Notes under the pieces: model-generated | The model's input: only the letters and a program-made list of their open reading frames with translations | Database searches by the model: none | What the model was told of the DNA's origin: nothing | Translations under genes and position numbers: made by a program | Part shown: positions 35,601 through 47,600 of the stretch, in pieces | Numbering within the stretch: the stretch's first letter is position 1 | Layout: each line of letters opens with the position of its first letter | Assembly (NCBI GenBank): GCA_949130485.1 | Contig: OX422195.1 | Location: 3,524,566 to 3,588,565, forward strand | DNA: 64,000 nt | Direction of reading: 5' to 3' | Source: Agelas oroides | Lineage: Eukaryota > Porifera > Demospongiae > Agelasida > Agelasidae

Positions 35601-38600
35601 CTGCTTGTTCACTCTCGTTTACTTGACAGAGCAGTTAGTCGATTCAGGTAACTCGCAGTCGTTTTCGCCGGCTTCGGTTCGTTTGACACGGTCGAGCTCA
35701 TTCATGAGTAGACAGTTGCTGCACAAAGTTTCCAGGAGTTCCATTACTGCCACATTTCAGAGACCTTTCTGGTACTGCAAATTGTGCAAGCGCATGACGA
35801 ACTGTTCACTTTTTATAACCCGCTACTACGTAAGCGCGTTGCTATGCCCCATGGTACAAGTCAGCTATACAACTCGGTTTCGGTCTCTATGATATACACA
35901 ACCTCGTACCTGCGGCACTTGGTAGTGTATATCCCATAGAGACCTCCACCTCATTGTATAACCTATACATAAACACAATTTTTTACAAGTTGAACCAATA
36001 GGAACTATACTTAAGTTCAGTGTCTATTTGTAGCCATCACCATGGTAACAAGACCAATTGAGCATACTAGCTCATTATTCAGTTAACAAGGACAGGAATG
36101 ACAACTACCAAGTATGTTAGATCAATTTTACATGGACTACTTGTGGCTTCAACATTTTAGTCTTGCAAAAGAGTGCCCATGGGCGAAGCACCTTACAAGT
36201 CTGCAAAGAGAGGGGTGGGCACTCTTTTGCATTTAACCACGAAAGAGCGCCCATGTCATGTTACAGCAACTCGATACCCTCGAAGCAAATAATTGGACAG
36301 ACAATAACGTACAATGGAACCACCAGCGGCTTCGAAGTCAAGTCTTAACGGCACACAACACTCTGAATGGCACCAAGTCACCGTGAGCATGGTGCGCACC
36401 ACATTAGCTACGTCTGTCTACGCAAATATGCCTTTGGTGAAGTATTACGCGAAGTTTCTTTCCTTAGATACGCATAGTGCTTGAGGCTGTGCTTCTCAAA
36501 CTCCACGCAAAGCTTGCTCCAGGGTGGGCGCTCATTCGAGTAAACTTTGACCCTATACAGGAAAATGGACCAAAAGCAGGGGGTGGGTGCTCTTTCGTGA
36601 GTGGGCACTCTTTCGCGAGACTACGGTAGTGCAAAACAAAAATAAGAAATGTGACATATACCGTATTTCTTGGAATAGACGCAGCACTTGATTAGTCACC
36701 ACCCTCGAATAGTAGCTGCACAATCAGGAGCTCTGAGTGAAATAAATGCCACCCACGAATAGTAGCCGCGGCTACTATATGTGGCACACACACACGCGTA
36801 TGCGAATAATTTCTTACGACGGTGACTGGGCAAGCGTTAGGGCTGTTGGTATTGTACGACTTGTTTCCACAGCTGACAGTAGGACTGAGAGGCTGCACTT
36901 ACTAGTGACAGCGTCTAACAGTCGTCACTGTATCGCTCATACGTACATGTACCTTATCCAGCCGTCGCTGATGTCGGCGGGCTTTCCAAAGAAATAAATG
37001 CCGCCCTCGAATAGTAGCTGCACAGAAACGTGCAGCGAAAAAGAAATATGGTACGTGTGAATCTTCTTGGTTCTACAAGTGATGGTTAGTTAAATGAGTC
37101 TTTGGGTGCATGTGGATAAAATGTATGGGAGTTATGATGGCAACAGTTCATAAGTATAGACAATAATTGGAGGTGCTCAGTACAGCACTTACCCGTACTT
37201 ACTTAATGCAGTATTGTAACATAGCATGTTAGTATGTGATTTCTGCTAGGACCTAGTACTTTAAACTAGACCCAAAGGTACTCTCAGCCATTCCATGCAG
37301 ATTTGTGACTCTTACCACACCCATTCATTTTCAAACTTTTACATGTAGTAGTCAGGGCTTTTCAACCAGTAAATGCTTGTCAAGACTGAAAACTACCTAC
37401 GGTACCAGAAATGGAGCCCCTACAAGGTGAGAGAAGCATTTTCTAAGCCTGTTTCTGCAAAGAAATGGCCTAATCAGTACCGGCCAAGTCCTTTCTACAG
37501 CCAACCACAATAGCCACCAAAATAACTCATATCAATAAAATGTGGGAACCAAAATTTTCAAACCAGTCCACATCAGGTGTGGCCAACAATCAAGATATCT
37601 AATTATTTAGCCTCATTCTGAGGCCACGTGAGAGGAGAAAAACAGCCTGGTATCAACTGCTTGCGCATGTGCACCCATTTTCGCTAATCGGGATATTAAG
37701 CACCGGTGCCTATTTTCAAAATTAGCAGACTGAATGGGTGCTTATAATCATGGGGGGCTTATAATCATGGGATGCTAATAAACGCATGTAATATTATAAC
37801 AAGGTACAGTTGTAGGGGAACATACTAGTTGAGACATATATATTAGGCCTAGAGTTGCTATTTCTTGTCCCATGATACAGACGGTACTTGATTGAACATT
37901 GCCAACCCCCGCCCACCAAAGTAAAACGCTTGCTTGGGAACTAACAAATCCCGGAGAAGTATTTGGTAATTCCTGGATATGTTTTATCAGAGGTCTTGCC
38001 TATATAATTATACCCATGTGATAGCTGGCTTACAATTGGAAATAAATATCAGCGAAAGTTAGTCGCTGCGTTTGAAAAGCCAAATCAGCAATTCACTTCT
38101 GTTTGCAGTGGTAACGGATACACATTGTACCTTTTTATGTGGGGTGCCTATTTTGTATGGGTGCTTATAAACACTCAATGTGGTGGTTGTAATCAAAGTA
38201 GGTGCCTATATTCATGGGGTGGTTATTTTGTGTGGGTGCCTATTATTATCCCTTTTACGGTATTTCCATAAAATTGTAACGTTATGTCCACCAGGATCGA
38301 GTTGGGATTCAAACCCAAGACCTCTGAATACTAGTCAGATACTCATACCACCAAACCACTTGGACTTCTGCCAGAGGAGTGGAAGATAAGCTACATAAGC
38401 AGCATTGCCTAGAGGCCTCAGCCGAATCCCAACTTGGTTATGGCTAGCCTCGGTCCCAAGCCTCCCCCGTTTTACCTTCCGTTTGCGTTCACAATAATAC
38501 ACGGGAGCGGAAGGCCGGCGAAAAACGGGGAAGGCCTGGGAGCATTCATCACGTGAATGACGTCAGGTGGACGCGAGGTGGACGTAGGGGGGGAGGGGCC

Positions 38601-41600
38601 GATATTCAAATATATATATATACGTACTAAACTTGAAAGCGAGTTTCTTATCGGTGAAGACGAGTAGTTTCCATCACGCTAAGGTCTGGAGTCCGAAAAC
38701 GCGTTAGAGCGCTCGAACGGATGGTCCTGTGCGTTGTTTTGGCAGTTGGGCCCCTCCCCCCCTATGTCCACCTTGCGTCCACCTGACGTCATTCACGTGA
38801 TGAATGCTCCCAGGCCTTCCCCGTTTTTTGCCGGCCTTCCGCTCCCGTGTATTATTGTGAACGCAAACGGAAGGTAAAACGGGGGAGGCCTGGGACCGAG
38901 GATAGTTATGGCTACTAGGACTGCTAGGAGGACCACAGTGTGTTCCGACTGGGCCTGTAAAGGTTGCAAAGTTCAGCCAGTGTTCCAGTTAAGTCCAGCT
39001 CTGAGAAAGTGACAATCAGTTGGAATTTGGCTGTGGCCTCTAGGCAATGCTGCTTATGTGTCTAGTCCCATGTAGCCTTGTTCCCAGGCCTTCCCACCAT
39101 CCAGATTTTGATCACTTGCAGTATGCAAAAACGGAGGGGGAAGGCCTGGTCCATTTTATCATGTGAATGACGTCAGTGTCTACCTATGTAGACAGAGGGG
39201 AGGAGGGGTCCCCGATCGAAAGAACGCGTAAAGAATGAGCTTGAGGCTTTATCTTGTAGTTTCTGCTCCAAGCGCTGGAGTTTCGAACGTTTGCGAAGCA
39301 AAAAATGTACCGCTCCTGGTTCAAAACGAAGAACGCATGCACGAAATGCAATCGGGAACCCCTCCCTCCCTCTGTCTACCTAGGTAGACACTGACGTCAT
39401 TCACATGATAAAATGGACCAGGCCTTCCCTCTCCGTTTTTGCATACTGCAAGCGATCAAAAACTGGACGGTGGGAAGGCCTGGGAACGAGGCTACCATAA
39501 AAGCTTTAATTAATTAAGGCGCCGTTAAAAAGTAATTACGATCCGCAAAGGCACCTTGTTTGGAGCGCAAAAAATTACTTCGGACCCTTGGGGGTGCCTT
39601 GTTTAGAGAGGCGCCTTCAAATTAGAGCGCAACTGGCTTTCCAATGAACTCTGGAGTATATTAAACCAGGCTATCATGAATACAAGCGCGTTTGGAGTCC
39701 AGAGATCAATGAAAGGCTCAACAACAGTCGAAGAACTAGTAGTCTCGAAAGTCGCACGAGTTAGGTGCAAAATCTCTCTAAATAGAAAGCGCCCTTCAAA
39801 AAATATTTATGACCCCAAAGGGTGCCCACGATAGAGCGGGAAAAATTAGTTTCCTGTCATAAGGGCGCTTTCATTAGAGAGGCACCTTAATTAAAGCTTT
39901 TATGGTAGTCCCATGCCCATCCAGATATATGCTTTTCACACATTCGTACAAATTTGATGCCGGCCTGCACCACATATATAAAAGTTATGCAGCTGGCTTT
40001 GACACCTCAATGTGGCTTCAATTATCACCTGCTTAGGCCCTTGTTGGTTGGCTACGTTAAATATACCTCCATGATTGTGTCAACATATTTTGTGCAATGT
40101 TACCAGACAGATTTCCTGTTGTTATGTATAACCGGCTAGGCATGAGATTATGGGTACACTCAATCGTGATACAACACTGAAGTCGAGCAAAAATGCAGCC
40201 ACCTTTGCCTCTATCATGTATACAAATGCTACTAAACTACCAATCTCATTGTTTGTTTTGAAGTCGTTCCATCATGCTTTCTAAACTGGCCAAGACAATG
40301 TCACTTAACACACTGACAGACGAATCACTCAACCCTGCTTGCATATGTGTACACAGGGTAAGAACTATAAGGCGGTGCCACCTGTATACATGCTTATTGG
40401 GGCAAGCCTGAGCCAAGTCCCAAACTAGCAGAAATGCATTGTGAGTGGGTTTACCTTTTTGAACTGGCAGAATGTCAAATAAGCAGATTTGTGATTAGGA
40501 GTGAAGACCTTTGTAAAGACCCAACGTTTGCGACAATACACAGCACCTCTGCTTTATGTAAGCTACCTCTGGAACGCAGAGAGTGGCAGAGATTGGTCTA
40601 AACTGCCTCAAAGGCTACTACAAGCTTGATGGTTTGAGTGCAAAGCTTAGCCCATGTGTAGAACACTTCAGCCATAGTAGAGCTACCCTGGCTGGACTAA
40701 TGCTGTTAGGTGATGGCTGCATAGTCTGCATGTGTGGTCACCTGCCTCTGGTGTGACTACTACTCAGGTTACTCACTCAGGCTTGCCCCACAATGATGAA
40801 GCATCTCCCTAGTACTCTTTAGTTGAGCATGGTAAGGACTCCTTAGCTACTGCATACACTATACAATGATACTTACGTTCTCTGAGTTGCCATTGTTGTT
40901 CTCGTAGGTGGTCTCAATCTCAATTAGCAATTTCGGCACAAATGAACACTGCAGAAATAGACGTACAGGTTAGACATGACAGTAAGGGAAATAGGTGGAA
41001 CTCTTTAATGATTACTGCACTGGCCTAGCCTTGTTCCCAGGCTCCCCCGCTCCAGAACACAAACATCACTAGGGGAGGGGAGCCTGGTATCTTTTCTCAC
41101 ATGACCATGACATAATTAGAAAGGGGCCACAATTTTCAGAACAAGAAGGCAATGTTTTGCACATTGTTCAACCAAATATACGTTCCATGCTTGATATGTA
41201 GAATATTCACCCCCCGCTAGCTAGATACTTGTAGTATGTTGCCCAGTACCCTTGCTTTTTTTGCTGCTCTGAGCACCCAGGTACGCCCGTGCACAATTAG
41301 GGTCTTTCTCCCCTTTCTACCTTTGACATTGCTCACGTGAGAAAGATACCAGGGTTCTCCCCGCCTTCACGTTTGCCATGTTCACATTCCAGAGTGGGGG
41401 AGTGAGCCTGGAAATAAGGTTGGGAACAAGGCTACAGCGGCACTAAAATCACAATTTAGAGCTAGTCCAAAATCTTGTTACACAACAACAAAGATTGGGT
41501 TGGAGCCAAAAAAGTGTCTGTCACAGTGGCATGGATACTGTAGACAAGCCAGGCTGGCATGATAGCAGATGTTCTGATGGATGCATAATACTGCAGGCAT

Positions 41601-44600
41601 GGTTTCCTTAACCTGACCCTACCCAAGCAAGGCCTACCAGCACTACTACACTGTCTAGTCAAGTACACAAGCCATGATAGCCTCTGCTTGACATGTTGCA
41701 AATGTCAAGTGGTATCACAACAGAAAGTGTTTTCACCAAGCAAAATGTTCCTCTCCAACAAGGGCTGCAGACACTGCTTGCCCCACTACTGCATTGGCCA
41801 AAAATATGAGAGTAATATTTCAAGGACCAGAAATGCTAATGAAGTTAATTACATGCACAGGAAACCACTTCTAAAATGGAGTCAGAAGTATGTGTAATGA
41901 TAACAAACATACCTAAAGATCTCATATCAAATTACAAGTATTGTGTCACCACTGGACTAGTCTCATCCCAGACCCCACCCAGCTCACACGAGGAGAAGGG
42001 GTCTGGTGTCACAAGGTCCAAATCCTTGGGCTAGCTCCAGAAGCGTGGAGCGACCAATGAAATTGTAGAGCGGTGTTTATTGGAATAATGCGGAAGCGAG
42101 AACAAGTACCCTTCTCCTCACGTGAGCTGGGTGTCTGGGCATGAGACTACCACTGGACAATGAGAAATAGGTTGGCGAGCTTCACTTTGGACATTAGCCA
42201 GCGTACCACAGCTCATACCATGTACACAACCAAACAAGAGAAACTACTTGATTGACTAGCTTGTGTCTGTCAAACATCACGGTTGAATGTCCCCAGAGTC
42301 ACGGCTGGAGGCCAATACTTCAGACACACTCAACAGTCAGCATGACTGTCATTAGAGCCTTATCCTCCACTTTAATTCACTGAGTGAGGATACAAACGTT
42401 ATCCCTGCTGCCTGTACAAGGTGTTGAAATTCAGATACTGGGCTGAACACTGGCCTCAGATATTGCCATACTATATCCACAAGACTGAACCAGGATGCTT
42501 TGAAGGGAAATCCCTCTGGTGGAGTCCCACCCAGTTGGGCTGACCGGGGTGGGTGGGAAGGGATAAAGTACACTTACCAATGTTACCTTGGAGGCATGTG
42601 TGTACCAAACCTCATTTACAATGGGTTGCAAAGCATGTCCCTGCATGTACAGCACGTCAGGCCTAACAATTTATAACCAGAGTGGTTCACTGATCTTCAC
42701 TAGGTCTGGCGGAATGTGCCAACATACTTTTGGGAAATAAGAGGTAAGCAGCGGCATCAAGAGAATAACAGGAGGAAAGTTACAAATAATTATGAAGCAA
42801 TAAGGGTGCAGAGTTCACACGCATGGACTTGGCAGTGTGCTGATAAACCAGCATTCTCAACAATTATATAATACGTAAAGGAATTCCCTGGTAAAAATTT
42901 GATAGCTACAAAGGATGCACTCTTCTGTAACTACCACTTGTAGCAGAGCAACACACAAAATAGAAGAAGATTGGCTGTTGACTGCTACGAGCTTGTTTTC
43001 ACTGCCATACAAGCTGTACAAGTTGGCCATTTTCCTAACGTTGAGGCTATTCAAGACAGGTCAGTGCTGGCGATCAACAGCAGCTTATTGCCTAAGCACA
43101 TGAAGTAGGTTGAGAATCGTCATAAAAGTTTTTAAGGTTTTCAGTCCTCACAAGGCAACTCAGATGCAACCTAATGTGCTGCCTTAGTCAGTCTCCAAGT
43201 CCTACCCTTCTTGAATTTGAATACAATTGCAAAGCTAAAGATAGAGCTTCCTGGCTAAAGCTATCAACATTTCACCTTCTCCACTAATGTGGCAGATGAA
43301 CCCAGCAGTCTTCATAAGTGATCGCCTGCTGCAACCCACCTTGGCAAATTATGCGAAAAACTTCCGGTATTATGCTATGCCAGCATTTCCTGGAAATACA
43401 TGCTCTGAAGTATGATGTTTTATGTTCGTATTATGCTCAACCATGTAGTACTAAATAACCTCCGTCCTCTGACCTAAAGCACATGTTTGACTATTAAACA
43501 GTATATTGGCGGTGAATTTGTGGATGGCGTACTAGCTAGGGGAGCTAAAAATGCTTTAACTGTATCTAGACCTACTCTTCTTGTGATATGGACATCAAAA
43601 AGTCCCAATGAAGAGTATAACCAGAAAGGTATACTATTATGCTTGCTGAAAGCACTGTATTATGCTTGAATATGCTCCAGGCCCGGCGGAAGCAAAATTG
43701 CATTGGTCCAGCTTACCGGTACTTGTACCCGAGTGCGTACGTTAGCGTGTACGCAGAAGCTAGGGGGGTTAGGGGACATGATCCCCCAGGGAAAATGTTT
43801 AAATTTGATGCTGTGAGATGGCTTCTGAGGCTATTTAGGGCAAAACGTCACTACTAACTTTTCTGCTTTAGTCCTGGCATGGTAACAGGATTCTGATTCA
43901 CTGGACGCATGGAGATAAGTGCATGTCCATCGACAGTTTCAACCCCCCTGGGAACGACGTGAAGGAGCAACGCATGCAAGCCGGTTAGAATTTTGCTTAG
44001 TATTTAGTCTTATTGTATTCCAAGCAACACCGGCTGAGAATGTGTGGCCACTGCACTCAAAATCTGCTCGTTCTCAGGTCTCCGAAGCTCTCTTTTACGT
44101 CTGGACTGTGACGTTCGTGCGGGCATGGATCTGTACAGACGATACACGGGCTTTTCGCCTGCAATTAAAGGGTCGGCGATGGTATCTCAGTCAAAACATT
44201 GGTCCGGCGGTCACCGGGTCTGCCAAACCTGCTCCGCCGCCCCTGTACTCCTATGCTACCTGTACTATACTATGCTTACAATTATGTCGCCAAGGCCTAC
44301 CCAGCACATGCTTTGATTACAAACATCATAGACTGCTTCAGAAAGAGTTTTTCACCAATGAAGAACCCTTTTAGTGAGCAGCAGTTTTCATTATTGCAAG
44401 CGTATGTGGAGGCATCGCTGTACAATCAATATTAGTTATACTGGTACTTTATTATACCATACTCAGAAAAAAAACATCCTTGAAAATAATAGATATATTT
44501 GGGAAATAATTCTTAGAAATTATAGAATCAGGAATAAGCAGAATGGGTAGTTCTTCAGGCATTTTTGGCCCAAGCCTAATCCTCACTCCTGAGATACTGA

Positions 44601-47600
44601 CAATGATAGTGTTTACACTTCTGTACTCTCTAAGTGTATGGCTAAGCACCATCTGACTATGCCTTTTGGTACAAAGACTTACCGTGTATTCTGTCAACAG
44701 CAACATCAGCAGTAAGTGTGTGTGTGTGTGTGCAGTGTCAAAATAAGATACATGAATGCTATAGCAATCCACAGAATAATGCAATGGTAGTGTGGTCATA
44801 CAAACACATGCAGGATACACAGTACAATACTGCGAGCATCACCCCCATTTTCGCTCAAGAATGGTCAGAGGACTGATTGTGGTACATTGATAAGCTTCTC
44901 AAAACAAATGAACTGATTGTGGTAGTTTGCTTCTCAAAACAAATGCCATGTGCAACAGCAGCCCTCTGGCTGGCTTTGGCCAGACACCTTTCTTGCCCAG
45001 TCAGTTACACAAACTATTTACTGTGCATGCCATTATGCACCACTTTTCATTCTAGACCTACTACTGAAGCATAGTGGTTATCTCACAGAATCCTTGCTAG
45101 TGTCATTAAAAACTATAAGACCATGATCTTGCCTCACTGTAAATAAATACATGGAATTAAACCACTGGACAACCACCAGCCACCACAATCCTCCATATGT
45201 ACTGAATGCCTCAGTCACAACACCTGGCAGCCACTCAGTGTGTGCCAGCAGAACTCTTCTTAGAGGTCAATCAGAAATTCCCTCCACCAGGAAAGAAGCC
45301 ACATTGAGTTAGTGTAGTTTCTCTACTCTAAATGCTTTGGAGCACCTCGCATCAGCTAAAAATAAATGTAGGATGATATGAGGTGAAAGCAAGAAATATG
45401 AACAGCTAGCAGTCACTGTGACTCAAACCCAGGGTCCCTTGCTTGAACTGCTAGCACGCTGACCACGAGCTACAACCACTAGGTAACTACCAGCCCTCAC
45501 AGACCTCTATATATGTTGTGACTGGAGACAATCAATTTTAACTATGTGCTTGAATAGGCATCTGTGGATGGCTACTGTAAAACGCAGAATGGACTGAGGA
45601 GTAGACTCATTCTGCTGACTCAGCAGAAGATAGCTTTGATCTCATGCCAAAATGACAACTTGGCAGATGCTCTGAGTGCAGGAACTCTACTGGCCACTAC
45701 AATGTAGTCACAGGTATCTGTGCTAGCTGTTATGTTTCTCTTTTGGGTGAGACCACCTGAGTCAGGTCTTGCTGCAGCTTGTGAGTTAGTACGGCTTCCC
45801 ACATGCATGTACTGTGTTCTGGGTTAGTTTGACCCTGATTTCAGCTCAAACATATAAATTGCCCTTAGATGAAAAGTTAGGTCAATATTGTTGGATATTG
45901 GCAAATAATTCCCACAAGCTAACTAGTCTGGAAACAAGACTATGAGTCTATGAGACAGCTGTATTTGCCACTGAAAGAGTATGGCTGGTTCGCAACGCAC
46001 ATGACAATGTGAGGCTAGACAATGACCTGCCATCTAGCAAACGGAAATGCTAGGTTAGTCTTAAATATATAGTTAGCATATAGCCTCATCCCCAGGCTTT
46101 CCACTGTGTATATAAACAGTCGGTGAATGGAGAGTTTACAATGTTCATACATGGCCCCCCACATGGGAGAGTCTGAGGACAAGACTAGCTAGCGTAGATA
46201 TACTCACGTTGGTACATAGTTTGGTTCCCAGGCCTTCAAAAGGGTTTGTATTCATGCTGTAGTTGTACAGTTAACCTTCCTGTACTCAGACAGGCTGTCA
46301 TTTCAGAATCAGATCAAGCATACATTCACTTCCGGTGAGTCTGCTCGGTGAGATGAGAAATTGGTTTATGCCAGCAAGCACTTTCCACACAAAACTCTGT
46401 CTTACTACATGAGCAACAGATGGGCAACAACCATTTGTTTGTTTGGAGGGGGTGACATTAACAAGTCCCATTCAACTAACCAATACCAAATAGCTTCATT
46501 CATGATGACTTTGTACAAACAGTTCCTCCCCAACGATATCCACACAACATCATTCATCTGATTGTTGATACTGTTCAAGGCATATTTTGGGGATTCTATG
46601 AGGTGATCATTACATACTACATTTACATACTCTCACCAGTCTTGGTAAAAGGGTAGAAGTTCCAAGCTTTCTCAGTAATGTAAAATATTCTGGGGATCAT
46701 GGACCGCGTCCAGGCTGGCATGTGCCTGTAGGTAGAGGCATACCATCACACAGCTGGAGGTAATCCACATCATAATGCATGGCTGAATCAGGTGTATCTC
46801 AGATGTTCTCAAAACCTGAAGGGCTTTAAATTACTAATAAAATGCATTCTACCCAAGACTTTCTGCCACTTTCTGCCTTAATTGGTGACCACAGTACTAA
46901 GAACTGCTTCCTGGCATGGCACATTTGATATATAGCAACAGGAAGCCTGTAGCTTTCATCTTGGGGTATCATGTTACTGTTAGTAACCTACATATCAATT
47001 TCAAAAGAAAGAAACATTTTCAATATTTCGTATTTTCAGGATGCACATTTCATCATCTGGGGCTTGCCCACCAAGCTTGTTGACGTTAAGTTTAGCCTTG
47101 TCACACCAATGTAAGGATGACTGAAATCAGTCAGCCTTGCTATAATAAAGGATTTCCTAGACTCAAGGAGATCGAGACTCAACCAGATTCAGTCTAAGCA
47201 CCTACACCTCAAGCCAATCATTATTCGGTCTAAGCACCTGCACCTCAAGCCAATTGTTATTCGGTCTAAAAACCTGCACCTCAAGCCAATCGTTATTCGG
47301 TCTAAGCACCTGCACCTCAAGCCAATTGTTATTCGGTCTAAGCACCTGCACCTCAAGCCAATTGTTATTCAGTCTAAAAACCTGCACCTCAAGCCAATCA
47401 TTATTCAGTCTAAAAAACCTGCACCTCAAGCCAATCATTATTCAGTCTAAAAACCTGCACCTCAAGCCAATCATTATTCAGTCTAAAAAACCTGCACCTC
47501 AAGCCAATCGTTATTCAGTCTAAAAAACCTGCACCTCAAGCCAATCATTATTCAGTCTAAAAACCTGCACCTCAAGCCAATCGTTATTCAGTCTAAAAAA

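Larger units (their letters stand above)
44246..46080. other. PITPNC1 introns 3 and 4 around the micro-exon
   Basis: Holds the 8-nt exon, a (GT)n run at 44717-44733, and two direct copies of a 40-bp block (CTGATTGTGGTA...CTTCTCAAAACAAATG) at about 44872-44945. Otherwise unremarkable. Confidence 0.45.
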
